Assembly (NCBI RefSeq): GCF_002892795.1
Contig: NZ_PJMC01000028.1
Coordinates: 1 to 42,026, forward strand
Direction of reading: 5' to 3'
DNA length: 42,026 nucleotides
Origin: Arthrobacter sp. AFG20
GTDB lineage: Bacteria > Actinomycetota > Actinomycetes > Actinomycetales > Micrococcaceae
Notes under the pieces: model-generated
What the model saw: only the letters and a program-made list of their open reading frames with translations
Told to the model about the DNA's origin: nothing
The model's database searches: none
Made by a program: the position numbers and the translations under genes
Shown: positions 23,787 through 32,464 of the stretch, piece by piece
Layout of the letters: the number at the start of each line of letters is the position of its first letter
How positions within the stretch are numbered: the stretch's first letter is position 1

Positions 23787-24578
23787 TCAGAGCATCGAGG
23801 TCAGCACGCCTCCATCGGCACGCACGGCAGCCCCGTTTGTCGCGGATGACAGTGGACTTGCGAGGAAGACGGTCAGGTTCGCGATTTCTGCAGGCTCTAT
23901 GAACCGCTCAAGGAGCGAGGTTTGATTTCCACTGATGATGACCGCCTTGAGCTCAGTTGCCGCGAGCTGCTGCGTCTCGGCGATCCGCTCGATTGTTTGG
24001 GCGACACCGTCTGAATAGGTAGGTCCACCAAGGATCGTGTTGACCGTAACGCCAGTACCACGGGTGAGCTTGGCAAGTCCGTTACCCAAGGCGAGCAGTC
24101 CCGCCTTTGTCACGCCGTAGTGCGTCATATCCCTAGGGATGTTTACTCCCGATTCGCTGCCGATGAAGATGATCCGACCCCACCCGGCGGCAATCATCCT
24201 GGGAAGTACTGCGCGCGACAGCCGCACACCACTCATAACGTTGACCTCAAAGTAACGTCCCCAGTCATCATCCGAGATCTCCCCGAAGGGTTTCACTTCG
24301 AAGAGTCCGACATTGTTCACGAGGATGTCGATGCCGTCGAGCGAGCTCAGCAGGCGCTGCACCTCCGCGGGCTCACGGAAGTCAGCAGCAATACCTGAGA
24401 CGATCGCGCCGGGCACCTCCGACCTCAGTTTTCGGACCGCGCTCTCGACCCGGCTCTCAACGCGCCCGTTGATGACGACAGACACTCCCTCTTGAAGGAG
24501 CGCCTTCGCAATTGAGAAGCCGATGCCCTGGGTGGAGCCACTGACGAAGGCTCGCTTGGTCGCTAACTGCATATCCAT
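23787..24578 (-). CDS. SDR-family oxidoreductase
   Basis: Classical short-chain dehydrogenase, 263 residues. Cofactor motif SGSTQGIG (13-20), the structural NNVG (88-91), active-site serine in IFIGSESG (S141/S143) and catalytic YGVTK (Y154, K158). Residue R39/R43 after the second strand (INGRVESR) suggests NADPH preference. It ends in AVRADGGVLTSML, the usual SDR tail. It is divergent from a MarR-type gene, with a palindromic operator 18 bases before the start, so it is probably repressed by that regulator and induced by a small toxic or aromatic compound. Codon bias here is weaker than in the biotin genes. Confidence 0.92.
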   Translation of the reverse strand: MDMQLATKRAFVSGSTQGIGFSIAKALLQEGVSVVINGRVESRVESAVRKLRSEVPGAIVSGIAADFREPAEVQRLLSSLDGIDILVNNVGLFEVKPFGEISDDDWGRYFEVNVMSGVRLSRAVLPRMIAAGWGRIIFIGSESGVNIPRDMTHYGVTKAGLLALGNGLAKLTRGTGVTVNTILGGPTYSDGVAQTIERIAETQQLAATELKAVIISGNQTSLLERFIEPAEIANLTVFLASPLSSATNGAAVRADGGVLTSML

Positions 24579-24595
24579 GGTCTTGGTGCCTCATC

Positions 24596-24653
24596 TTTTA
24601 CTTGCTTGGGAAACTAAAATGCTACGGACTGGTAGTTGCTCAGTCAAGTAAAA
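24596..24653. promoter_or_regulatory. Palindromic operator between SDR and MarR genes
   Basis: TTTTACTTG (24596-24604) and CAAGTAAAA (24645-24653) form a perfect 9-bp inverted repeat. Each arm extends into a 16-mer of type ACTTG-N7-AACT: ACTTGCTTGGGAAACT (24600-24615) and, inverted, ACTTGACTGAGCAACT (24649-24634). It is placed between divergent SDR and MarR starts, as expected for a MarR autorepressor. The architecture matches that at 8778-8826. Confidence 0.6.
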
Positions 24654-24691
24654 ATGCACCGAAACTCGCCGGAACCTCGTACTCTGGTCGC

Positions 24692-25207
24692 ATGACTGAT
24701 GACCGCCATCCGGTAGTTCTCGCTGGGGAAGACCTCGAAACGTGGGCGGGACTGGCTACGGTTTTGGAGTGGTTGCCGCCCGCGCTCGATGCGCCGTTGG
24801 TGCACGCTTTTGACCTTACTCATTTCGAGTACGGCATCCTGTTCGCATTAGCTAGCGCACCTGATCGGACACTTCGCATGAGTGATCTGGCCGGCTTTGC
24901 CAATAGCTCGCTCTCACGGCTGTCTCGCGCAGTGTCGCGGCTGCAAAGCCGAGGCTGGGTTCAGCGTTCCCAAGACCCGAGAGACGGGAGATCGACCCGA
25001 GCTACTCTGACCGACGCCGGCCTCGAGGTGATCAATGAGGCAACCCCGGGTCACGTCGACACAGTCAGAAGGCTGGTCCTCGACCCGCTGACAGCCGCTC
25101 AGAAACGCCAGTTGCATGACATTACCTTGCGCATCCAACAGGCCATCAGAGCGCAAGAGGGATGGCGACCACCGCGGAGTGTCCGCTCTCCCGCCGCATC
25201 GGACTAG
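24692..25207 (+). CDS. MarR-family transcriptional regulator
   Basis: Winged-helix regulator of 171 residues. The DNA-binding core is FEYGILFALASAPDRTLRMS, then LAGFANSSLSRLSRAVSRLQ, then a wing with the family hallmark QDPRDGRSTRATLTDAG. The C-terminal helix completes the dimer interface. Start ATG 24692; the frame from 24602 runs through the operator and is rejected. It probably represses itself and the divergent SDR gene. The 76 bases after its stop up to the next gene's end hold no clear terminator. Confidence 0.92.
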   Translation: MTDDRHPVVLAGEDLETWAGLATVLEWLPPALDAPLVHAFDLTHFEYGILFALASAPDRTLRMSDLAGFANSSLSRLSRAVSRLQSRGWVQRSQDPRDGRSTRATLTDAGLEVINEATPGHVDTVRRLVLDPLTAAQKRQLHDITLRIQQAIRAQEGWRPPRSVRSPAASD

Positions 25208-25283
25208 CGGCAGGGAACCACTTCCGTGTCGCAGCGCTGCCGCCATTTAGCGCTACGAACACGCCGCCACTTACTGCTGTGAT

Positions 25284-26213
25284 TCACGGCCGGGACTGCG
25301 GTTTGCCCGTTGTAGGCCCTGGTCCGATGCTGTAAGTTCGCCGCGCGGTTTCCGCAAACAAGTCACGGCGTTCGTGCTCCGACATGGGACCGGTTATCTC
25401 GTCGAACGCCGTGTAAAGAGCGTTGAAGCTGGAGTAGAGGCTGTCGACCGGGAAGTTGCTTCCGAACATGGTGCGGTGTGGGCCGAATACGTCGATGGTG
25501 TCGAGGATGACGGGTCGGATTGATTCTGTCGTCCAGGAGTGGTCGTTCGTTCCGAGTGCGGAAATTTTGGTGACGACATTGGGATGCTTCGCCAGTTTTT
25601 GCAAGCCCTTCCGCCAGTGCCGGAGGGACTCCGGATCGCGGTGGATGGGCATGCCGGCGTGATCCAGAATGATGGTGGTGTCCGGATGATTGGCGGCCAG
25701 CTGCGCTGCTTGGTCCAGCTGGTCGGGGAAGACCTGGAGATCGAAGGACAGCCCCAGGGAGGCAAGATGAGAGAACCCCCTAAGCCAGCCCGGGTCCGTG
25801 ATCAGATCAGGGCGGGCGGTATGGCTGTATCGGGGGTCCGGGTGCCAGTTGAGAATGTCGCGAATACCACGCACCGATGGGACTGCTGCGAGGCGTTCCA
25901 GGCGGGACAGCACCCCTGGCTCGGCCAGGGATGCTTTGGCTACTTGAACCGATGGCAATTCGCTGGTGTCGTGAACGCTTTGGATCCAGTCGGCTTCCCA
26001 GAGTGGATCGGCGGCCCCGTTTTCGACATGGACAGATCCAGCCAGAGGGAATCCTGCGGTATCAGCCAGATAATTTTCCATGAGGTAGTTTCGCCGGAGC
26101 GGACGGTCATCGCCGTGGTAGCGGAACGGTTCTGCCGGGCCTTCGAGCCATGGATATGAACGCGAGAAGTCGCACAGGTGATGATGGGCGTCGATGATGT
26201 CGAAATTGAGCAC
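25284..26213 (-). CDS. Amidohydrolase 2 family (lactonase-like) hydrolase
   Basis: TIM-barrel metal hydrolase of 309 residues: IIDAHHHLCDF near the start (H10xH12 metal ligands), VRGIRDILNWHPDP, TTIILDHAGMPIHRD and the late FGSNFPVD aspartate. Related enzymes hydrolyse sugar lactones (for example fuconolactone) or decarboxylate aromatics; the sugar-uptake operon upstream favours a lactonase. Start is put at GTG 26213 because AGGAG precedes it by about 7 bases and it begins exactly at the conserved domain. The longer open frame to 26492 covers the end of the permease gene. The 190 bases up to the permease gene hold no other gene. Confidence 0.85.
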   Translation of the reverse strand: MLNFDIIDAHHHLCDFSRSYPWLEGPAEPFRYHGDDRPLRRNYLMENYLADTAGFPLAGSVHVENGAADPLWEADWIQSVHDTSELPSVQVAKASLAEPGVLSRLERLAAVPSVRGIRDILNWHPDPRYSHTARPDLITDPGWLRGFSHLASLGLSFDLQVFPDQLDQAAQLAANHPDTTIILDHAGMPIHRDPESLRHWRKGLQKLAKHPNVVTKISALGTNDHSWTTESIRPVILDTIDVFGPHRTMFGSNFPVDSLYSSFNALYTAFDEITGPMSEHERRDLFAETARRTYSIGPGPTTGKPQSRP

Positions 26214-26403
26214 TGGGAGCTCCTCATTTCGGGCGCTTTTCCGCCGGCTCGGTTGCTGCGTGCGGAGGGCGGGTTGGGCGTCAGCGGTACTCACACGGGA
26301 GCTCGATGGCGGGAAGGGCGGCAGCGGTGTCATCCGCTGCCGCCCGGGTCCCTGATGCTCGGTGCGTAGGCATCTTCCTGAGCCCGTCACCGCATGGGTT
26401 GGG

Positions 26404-27486
26404 TCAGGCAGTTGCCGTTGCTTCCTTCTTGGGGGGTGATTTTTTCTTGAATAGCGGCCAGCCTTTGCTGCCTTGGTCCAGTGCGACCGCAATCACGACG
26501 ACGAGGCCGGTGACGATCTGCTCGTAGAAGCTCGGGACGTTGAGCAAGACCAGACCGTTGGTGAGCGCTCCGAGGATCAGGGCGCCGACCAGGGTACCGG
26601 CGATCCGTCCTTCTCCGCCCATGAGGTTGGCTCCGCCGATCACGGCCGAAGCGATTGCCGTCAGCAGGTAAGGGCTTCCGGCGTCGGTCTGGGCCGCGTT
26701 GATGCGGGCGACGATGACCAGTCCGCCGACTCCGGCGAGTACGCCGGAGAGGGCGTAGACGGCGATTTTCACCCTGTCGACGCGGACGCCGGAGAGCCAT
26801 GCCGTTTCTTCGCTGCCGCCGGTGGCGATGACGTTCTGTCCGAAGACCGTCCGGCGGAGCAGCAGCCAACAGAGGATGGCGAGGACGGCCACGAGGATGA
26901 CCGCGACCGGGATGCCGCCGACGTAGCTGTTGAGCATGAAGACGAAGTCCTTGGGGACGTTGTAGACAGGCCGTCCGTTGGTGACCACGTATGCGAAGCC
27001 CTGGTAAATGCTCATCGTTCCGAGGGTGGCGATGAACGGGGGCAGCTTGAGTTTCGTGATGAGCAGCCCGTTGATGGCGCCGCAGACCAGGCCCAGGCCG
27101 ATGCCTGCGAGCAGGGCGAGGAACGGCGAGGTCCCGGCATTGACCATGAGCGTGGCGGATACAATTCCGACGAAGCTCGCGATTGAGCCGACAGCCAGGT
27201 CGATGCCGCCGGTGATAATGACGAATGTGATGCCAAGCCCGATGATGGCGTTCACGCTCGCGGAGACGGCGATATCCCGCAGGTTGCCGGAGGTGAGGAA
27301 GTTCGGGTTCAGCATCCCGAAGATGAGGAAGATGACGACGGCGGCGATGTAAATGCCGAGTGCCTGGAGGTTCAGGGCCGGCAGGGTGCGTTGTTTCCTG
27401 GGGGCGGCAGCGTCAGTCCGCCGGTTCACAGGCGCCTTTCGGCCGTCTTCGCCCGCGTCATTCTTGGGCAGGGTGGGCTGGCTCAT
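26404..27486 (-). CDS. Sugar ABC transporter permease (RbsC/XylH family)
   Basis: Membrane component of 360 residues with about ten helices. Family signature regions: ITFVIITGGIDLAVGSIASF, PFIATLGTMSIYQGFAYVVT, GGSEETAWLSGVRVDRVKI (the cytoplasmic loop that contacts the ATPase), and SAVIGGANLMGGEGRIAGTL. N-terminal 35 residues are charged and cytosolic. Its ATG lies within the stop of the ATPase gene (ATGA), so the two are translationally coupled. With the lipoprotein and ATPase upstream it forms a complete CUT2-type importer for a pentose, hexose or polyol. Confidence 0.93.
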   Translation of the reverse strand: MSQPTLPKNDAGEDGRKAPVNRRTDAAAPRKQRTLPALNLQALGIYIAAVVIFLIFGMLNPNFLTSGNLRDIAVSASVNAIIGLGITFVIITGGIDLAVGSIASFVGIVSATLMVNAGTSPFLALLAGIGLGLVCGAINGLLITKLKLPPFIATLGTMSIYQGFAYVVTNGRPVYNVPKDFVFMLNSYVGGIPVAVILVAVLAILCWLLLRRTVFGQNVIATGGSEETAWLSGVRVDRVKIAVYALSGVLAGVGGLVIVARINAAQTDAGSPYLLTAIASAVIGGANLMGGEGRIAGTLVGALILGALTNGLVLLNVPSFYEQIVTGLVVVIAVALDQGSKGWPLFKKKSPPKKEATATA

Positions 27487-28988
27487 GTCGTTGTTCTTTC
27501 TGCGATGCCCATGGCGTTGGCCACGAGGCTGTGTTCGTTGATGTCGTCGCCGGTGTGCTCGGAGACGAACTGACCCTGCCGCATCACTTTGACCCGGTCG
27601 CTAAGGGAGATAATTTCCGGCAGGTCGGACGAGACCACGATCACCGCGCTTCCGGCCTTGGCCAAAGCGTCTATGAGTTCGTAGATTTCCACTTTGCCGC
27701 CGACATCCACGCCCTTTGTGGGCTCGTCGAAGAGGAATACTTTGGTGTTGCGCCAGGTCCACTTGGCGATCACAATCTTTTGCTGGTTGCCGCCGGAGAA
27801 CTGGCGGGCGTTGAGGCGCACGTTGGCGGGCCGGAGTGACATCCGCGCCGCGGCCTCTTCCGCGGCGGCGATCTGCTTCCGCAGGCTGATGATCGGGCCA
27901 AAGCCGTTGAACTGCCGGTCCGCGGTGAGGGCAACGTTGAAGTAGGCGGGGACCTGCAGGACCAGGCCCTGGTGTTTGCGTTCTTCGGGGATGAAGGCGA
28001 TACCGGCGTTTCTGCTGTCCCGCGGTGAGCGGATTTTGCGCTTTTTCCCGTCAATGCTGACCGTCCCGGTGCTGCCCTTGTCGGCCCTGATGATGGCACG
28101 GAGGAACTCCGTGCGGCCGGAGCCGACCAAGCCGGCAATGCCCAGCACTTCGCCGGCGCGGACGTCCAGGGAGAGGGGCCCGCCACCGGTGGGGTGGCTG
28201 ACGTCCGAGGCGGAAAACAGGACCGGGGCGTCTGGTGGGACAGGGTGCTGCCGTTTGAACGAGAGCAGCTCCCGGCCGACCATGTTCCGTACTATGTCCT
28301 GTTCCGATGTCTCCACTATCGGCTTGGTGTAGTTGACGGTGCCGTCACGCAGGACCACGACCTTGTCGGAGACGCTCATGACCTCGGGCATCTTGTGTGA
28401 AACGTAGATGATGCCTACCCCGCGCGTGTGCGCGATTTCGCGCACCCGGTTCAGGACTCCTTCGACGTTGTGTTCCAGCATGCTGGTGGTGGGTTCGTCG
28501 AGGGCTACGATTTTGGCGCCGAACGCCAGGGCCCGAGCGATCGTCAGTGCGTGTCGCTGGGCGGGGCTGAGGCCCCGTACGGAGGCTTTGGCGTTGAGCG
28601 GGAACCCCATCTGGGCGACGTCGGCCAGCGCCTGGTCGATGTGTGTGCCGGCGTCCCGGCGTTCGCGCGATGTGCGGCCGAGCACGAGATTCTGCTCCAC
28701 CGACAGCTGCGGAACGATGGCAGGTTCCTGGTGGGCTATTCTCACCCCGTCAGCCAGCGCCTGGCGGGGTGAGAAGTGCTGCCGTTGGGTTCCGTCGATG
28801 ATGACGGCTCCATGATCCGGGACGAGCGAGCCGCCCAGAATGGCGAGCAGTGTGCTTTTGCCGGCCCCGTTTTCTCCGGCCAAGGTGCAGATTTCTCCGC
28901 GTTCCAACGTGAAGCTCACATCGTTCAGAGCACGGACTCCGGGGAATGACTTCGCGATATTCTGCAATTCCAGCAGCGGTGCAACCAT
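27483..28988 (-). CDS. Sugar ABC transporter ATP-binding protein (RbsA family)
   Basis: Double ATPase of 501 residues, as usual for CUT2 importers. Domain 1 has Walker A GENGAGKST (38-46), the ABC signature GLSPAQRHALTIARAL (degenerate relative to LSGGQ) and Walker B KIVALDEPTTSM. Domain 2 has the family-typical altered P-loop GLVGSGRTEF, signature FSGGNQQKIVIAKW and VFLFDEPTKGVDVG. Start ATG 28988 begins just before the conserved LLELQNIAKSFPGVRAL; an upstream ATG at 29069 would overlap the preceding gene. The gene is 19 bases downstream of the lipoprotein and overlaps the permease. Confidence 0.94.
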   Translation of the reverse strand: MVAPLLELQNIAKSFPGVRALNDVSFTLERGEICTLAGENGAGKSTLLAILGGSLVPDHGAVIIDGTQRQHFSPRQALADGVRIAHQEPAIVPQLSVEQNLVLGRTSRERRDAGTHIDQALADVAQMGFPLNAKASVRGLSPAQRHALTIARALAFGAKIVALDEPTTSMLEHNVEGVLNRVREIAHTRGVGIIYVSHKMPEVMSVSDKVVVLRDGTVNYTKPIVETSEQDIVRNMVGRELLSFKRQHPVPPDAPVLFSASDVSHPTGGGPLSLDVRAGEVLGIAGLVGSGRTEFLRAIIRADKGSTGTVSIDGKKRKIRSPRDSRNAGIAFIPEERKHQGLVLQVPAYFNVALTADRQFNGFGPIISLRKQIAAAEEAAARMSLRPANVRLNARQFSGGNQQKIVIAKWTWRNTKVFLFDEPTKGVDVGGKVEIYELIDALAKAGSAVIVVSSDLPEIISLSDRVKVMRQGQFVSEHTGDDINEHSLVANAMGIAERTTT

Positions 28989-29007
28989 GATGGGTACCGT
29001 TTCTGCC

Positions 29008-30066
29008 TTACGGCATTCCGGTCGGGTATTCCCCGACGTTCTTGGAGTCGATGATGAAGGCGGGAACATCTACCCAGCCGGGAACCTTCTTGCCGGCCAG
29101 CAGCCACAGCGCCGCATCCACGCCGCTGGCGCCTTCGGCGACGGGCTGCTCGCTGACCGTGGCCGTCATGTTGCCCGCCTGGATCTCCTTTTTCGCCTGG
29201 GGAATGCCGTCAGTTCCGACGAGCAGTACCTTTCCGGTGAGATTCTTTGCGGCGATGGCGGCGGCGACACCGAATGCCATGCCGTCATTCTGCGAGTAGA
29301 ACGCCTTGATGTCGGGGTTGGCGGTGAGCATGGCGGTGGCGATCTCCTGCGCCCTGGTCTGATCCCACTTGGCCGTCTGGGACGCGACCAGCTGCAGGTT
29401 GGCATGCTTGGCCAGGCCCTTCTTGAAGCCTTCGCCGCGGTTCAGAGCGTTGGATGAGCCCGGGTCGCCTTCGATCATGGCGACCTTTCCGCCGTCGGGG
29501 AGTTTGGTTGCGATGTAATCAGCCGCAGTCTCGCCGATCGTCAGCGCATCCGGGCCGACGTAGATGCTTCCCGGGACGTTGCCCTTGGCATCGTTGAGGA
29601 TGACGACAGGCATCTTCTTTGCGAGGGCATCGGTGAAGACGGTGTCCAGGCCCGTCGCTGAAATGGGCGACGCAAGCAGTGCGCTGCAGCCCTGGTTTGC
29701 GGCGCTCTTGGCCTTGTCCAGCTGCTCGGTGATGGAGGATTCGTCGGTCACATCGAATGTCTGGTACTTGACGCCGAGCTTCTTCGCCTCGGCTTCGAAC
29801 CCGTCGCGCTCGAAACCCCAGAACTCGTTGGACAGGGTCCGGGTGATGTAGCAAAGTTTGGTGTCGGCCGAACCCGCAGGGTCGCCCAGGCTGGCCTTCA
29901 CGTCCTTGATCGGTGTCTTCGCGGAGGCGTCAACGAGGCTTGCCAGGTCACCGGACGGGGTTGACTGGCCGGTGGGCCCTTCAGGGGTGGCACTACAAGC
30001 CGCGAGCAATGCCACTGCTGCCGTGGCCGCGGCGATCTGGGTGGCCGCCTTGGGAAATTTGTTCAT
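29008..30066 (-). CDS. Sugar-binding lipoprotein of the ABC importer (RbsB-like)
   Basis: Extracytoplasmic binding protein of 352 residues, type I fold. Signal peptide and lipobox LLAAC (acylated Cys24). Then KLCYITRTLSNEFWGFERDGFE split over the first strand, AANQGCSALLASPIS, IYVGPDALTIGETAADYIA, EGDPGSSNALNRGEGFKKG and AFYSQNDGMAFGVAAAI, all typical of ribose/allose/xylitol-type binding proteins. Start 30066 is preceded by GGAAT; a longer frame to 30114 is not needed. It delivers the ligand to the permease/ATPase pair encoded just downstream; a hairpin precedes it, consistent with higher expression than its operon mates. Confidence 0.94.
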   Translation of the reverse strand: MNKFPKAATQIAAATAAVALLAACSATPEGPTGQSTPSGDLASLVDASAKTPIKDVKASLGDPAGSADTKLCYITRTLSNEFWGFERDGFEAEAKKLGVKYQTFDVTDESSITEQLDKAKSAANQGCSALLASPISATGLDTVFTDALAKKMPVVILNDAKGNVPGSIYVGPDALTIGETAADYIATKLPDGGKVAMIEGDPGSSNALNRGEGFKKGLAKHANLQLVASQTAKWDQTRAQEIATAMLTANPDIKAFYSQNDGMAFGVAAAIAAKNLTGKVLLVGTDGIPQAKKEIQAGNMTATVSEQPVAEGASGVDAALWLLAGKKVPGWVDVPAFIIDSKNVGEYPTGMP

Positions 30067-30094
30067 GATCTGTATTCCTTTCGTCTTTGGAAGG

Positions 30095-30108
30095 CCCGCC
30101 TCGGCGGG
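30095..30108 (-). promoter_or_regulatory. Hairpin between kinase and binding-protein genes
   Basis: CCCGCC-TC-GGCGGG is a perfect 6-bp stem 29 bases before the binding-protein start, inside the 150-base gap that is the widest in the upstream half of this operon. It may stabilise or process the mRNA, or attenuate. A tandem GGTTAAGA repeat lies further upstream at 30170-30185. Confidence 0.35.
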
Positions 30109-30216
30109 ATTCATGCTCTTATAAGGGCGACGGCCTCACTGGGAGGACCGGCGCCACAGCTCGTCGTGCGGTTAAGAGGTTAAGATACGTTTCGGCGTTT
30201 GATATTGGTCGTGTCC

Positions 30217-31185
30217 TCAGCCACGGATGTTCTCCGACACTTGCGCGGGTGTGATGGAGCCTTTGGCGAGGGGAACTCCAATGACGTTCTCGATGCGCCG
30301 GATGTCATCGGGTCTGAGGAAGGATTCCGGGCGGCCGCAGACGAGCCGGCCCGCCTCGTTGGCCGCCCGGAGGCTGACGGGGAACGGGTGGTCATTGGCC
30401 ATCGCCAGGACCATGGCGGCCAGGAAGCTGTCGCCTGCCCCAATCGAGTTGACCAGGCGGATGGGTTCGACTTTTTCCTGTACGACGTCGTTCCCGTCCA
30501 GGGCCACAACCCCGCCGCCGCCCAGTGTCAGGACCGGGGTCCTGGCACCGGCCTCTCGCAGGGCGGTAAGCAGCAGCCGATCGTCTGTCTCTGGCGGGAC
30601 GTCCAGTACGTGACACGCTTCGCTGCGATTCAGGACCACGACGTCGGCGAGCCGGAGGAGTGTTCTCGCCTCCGCATGCACCGGGGAGAGGTTCAAAACC
30701 ACGGTTGTTCCAAGTTCACGGAAGCGGGTGGCTGCGCGTCTGACGGCGGGAAGCGGGACCTCGAGGTTCAGAACCACAAACGCCGGCGGTTCGTGGCCAT
30801 CGAGGTAGGCGTCGACATCGGCGGCCGAGAAATTCCCGTTGGCTCCCGGAACAACGACGGTGTCGTATTCGCCCTCCAGATTGACTCTGACGTGCCCCAC
30901 ACCCGTGTGGATCCGCTCGTCGCGGGTGATGCCTTCTGTGCTGATACCGCGCGACCGGAGGGTCCCGGTGATGAAATTGCCGAGATCATCCGACCCGACA
31001 CGTCCCACGAGGGTGACCGAGGGATCCAACGACGCGATGCTCGCGGCGGCATTCAGGCTCTTGCCGCCCGCAGCCATTTCAAAGTTGGACCCGGTCGCGT
31101 AGCTCGCCGCGCTCCCCTCTTCGCCAACGTAGGCGATAAGATCCGCGTTCAGCGAGCCGACCACGCAGATACTGCTGGACCGCAC
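30217..31185 (-). CDS. PfkB-family sugar kinase (ribokinase-like)
   Basis: Carbohydrate kinase of 322 residues. N-terminal CVVGSLNADLIAYV, the sugar-binding AAGGKSLNAAASIASL (38-53), and C-terminal NSIGAGDSFLAAMVLAMAN with the catalytic base Asp252 in GAGD. It should phosphorylate the imported sugar or its isomerised form with ATP. GTG start at 31185 directly abuts the TAG of the upstream isomerase gene, so both are likely translated together. Ribose itself is possible but not shown. Confidence 0.92.
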   Translation of the reverse strand: MRSSSICVVGSLNADLIAYVGEEGSAASYATGSNFEMAAGGKSLNAAASIASLDPSVTLVGRVGSDDLGNFITGTLRSRGISTEGITRDERIHTGVGHVRVNLEGEYDTVVVPGANGNFSAADVDAYLDGHEPPAFVVLNLEVPLPAVRRAATRFRELGTTVVLNLSPVHAEARTLLRLADVVVLNRSEACHVLDVPPETDDRLLLTALREAGARTPVLTLGGGGVVALDGNDVVQEKVEPIRLVNSIGAGDSFLAAMVLAMANDHPFPVSLRAANEAGRLVCGRPESFLRPDDIRRIENVIGVPLAKGSITPAQVSENIRG

Positions 31186-32148
31186 CTAGACACCCACGAC
31201 TTTCGACCAAAGAACAGATGATGAGTGCAGCGCGTCGCCCTGGGGCAGGTCCGGATGGTCGCGGACCAGCTCGCGGGCCTTGTCGATGATGGTCCCCATC
31301 CTCTTGATGTTCATTTCGCATTCCGAGACCGGGTTTTCGCGAACCGGGTCGGTGTCGAAGTAGAACGTTCCCTCGTACCCTTCCCGGAGCAGGTAGTACA
31401 CAAGCTCCAGCGTTTCCGCGAAGTGGATCGACGCTACCACGAGGCCGTCATCGGCCACGCCGTGCGAATCATTGAGCTGCAGCCCGAAGAGTTTCTGCTC
31501 GCGCAGGCACATGGCGGCGGACTGGGCCGGATTCTCCCGGGCCATCAGCAGGTGGCCAAAGTCCAGGGTCACCCCGAGGTTCTGGCGGTCGCAGTCCTTA
31601 ATGAGGTTCATGACGGCGCCCGTGGTGTTCAGGATGGTGCGCCCACGTGGCTCGGCCGGCTTGTATTCGATCGAGATGCGGATGTCCTGGTCGACGTCGG
31701 CGACGGCCTGCAGGCTCTCGACCATCCAGTTCCAGGACTTCATGTAGTCCATCTGCAGCGGGTATTCGTACCCGTCATGGGCCGGCCACAGCAGTACATG
31801 GTCGGAGCCGAATTCCCGGCAAAGGCTGATGGCTTCCTTCACCATTCCAACCGCTGCCTCCCGAAGGGCAGGATCGGGGTTAGTGAACCCTCCATTGGCG
31901 AACTGGGGCGCCGGCCAGCGAAGCTGGATGCCGCGAACGTCCAAACCGGCGCTGTCCAGGGCAGCCTTGATGTCCTCTACTGAGTGCTGGCCGAAGTGCT
32001 CCGGGTAGTTCAGTTCAAGTGACGTAAGGCCCTTTACGCTGCCCGCAAGGGCAATCAGGTCGATCACGGAATCTTCGCCGCTCGGGTATTTCTTACCCTT
32101 GCCCAGGGCAAAGGAATTGAGGCGGGTGGAGTACTTAATGTCGGTCAT
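31186..32148 (-). CDS. Sugar (phosphate) isomerase/epimerase, xylose isomerase-like TIM barrel
   Basis: Enzyme of 320 residues from the AP-endonuclease-2/xylose-isomerase superfamily. Putative metal ligands: Glu161 in RISIEYKPAEP, Asp196 and His199 in GVTLDFGHLLM, followed by GLQLNDSHG and TFYFDTDPVREN. Such enzymes interconvert ketoses or aldose/ketose pairs, often as the first step after uptake. It is the first gene of the operon; start ATG 32148, since the frame to 32271 would run into the regulatory region. The order isomerase-kinase-importer suggests isomerisation followed by phosphorylation. Confidence 0.88.
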   Translation of the reverse strand: MTDIKYSTRLNSFALGKGKKYPSGEDSVIDLIALAGSVKGLTSLELNYPEHFGQHSVEDIKAALDSAGLDVRGIQLRWPAPQFANGGFTNPDPALREAAVGMVKEAISLCREFGSDHVLLWPAHDGYEYPLQMDYMKSWNWMVESLQAVADVDQDIRISIEYKPAEPRGRTILNTTGAVMNLIKDCDRQNLGVTLDFGHLLMARENPAQSAAMCLREQKLFGLQLNDSHGVADDGLVVASIHFAETLELVYYLLREGYEGTFYFDTDPVRENPVSECEMNIKRMGTIIDKARELVRDHPDLPQGDALHSSSVLWSKVVGV

Positions 32149-32464
32149 CTGTTTCGCTTTCGATCGTGAAGGCAACTTGGCCCACGGGAAACTGCGATCG
32201 AAATTCCTGACGGAACTTCGGCTCTGAAGTTGGGCTGGTGTTGAAAGTCTATGAGCTATCTGGCCCCGCAATGGAGGGGAAAATGACTATGGGCGTTAGA
32301 ATCTTTCAGTGCTGAATATCCATTCAGCGGGATGCGTGGGCCGCCGTTGAGCAACGCTCAGCGGCACTAGTCGCCCAAGTCGGCCGCTGGCGAGATACGA
32401 GAGCGGCAAGGGTTGCGATTCGCACCTGCATAAATATTCAAACCCGCAACGAAAGTGACGAAAT
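32149..32464. promoter_or_regulatory. Divergent promoter region with palindrome (catabolic operon / SorC)
   Basis: A 316-base non-coding stretch between the operon and its regulator. It contains the perfect palindrome GCTGAAT-ATCC-ATTCAGC (32311-32328) and a second, weaker one, TTGAGCAACGCTCAG (32345-32359). The AT-rich bases 32429-32442 (CATAAATATTCAAA) may be promoter sequence for the regulator. The palindrome is the best candidate for the SorC operator. Confidence 0.5.

Noticed and set aside
25284..26492. Extended 402-codon amidohydrolase
   Set aside because: The extra 93 codons overlap the permease end and lack homology; a GTG with ribosome site lies directly before the domain.
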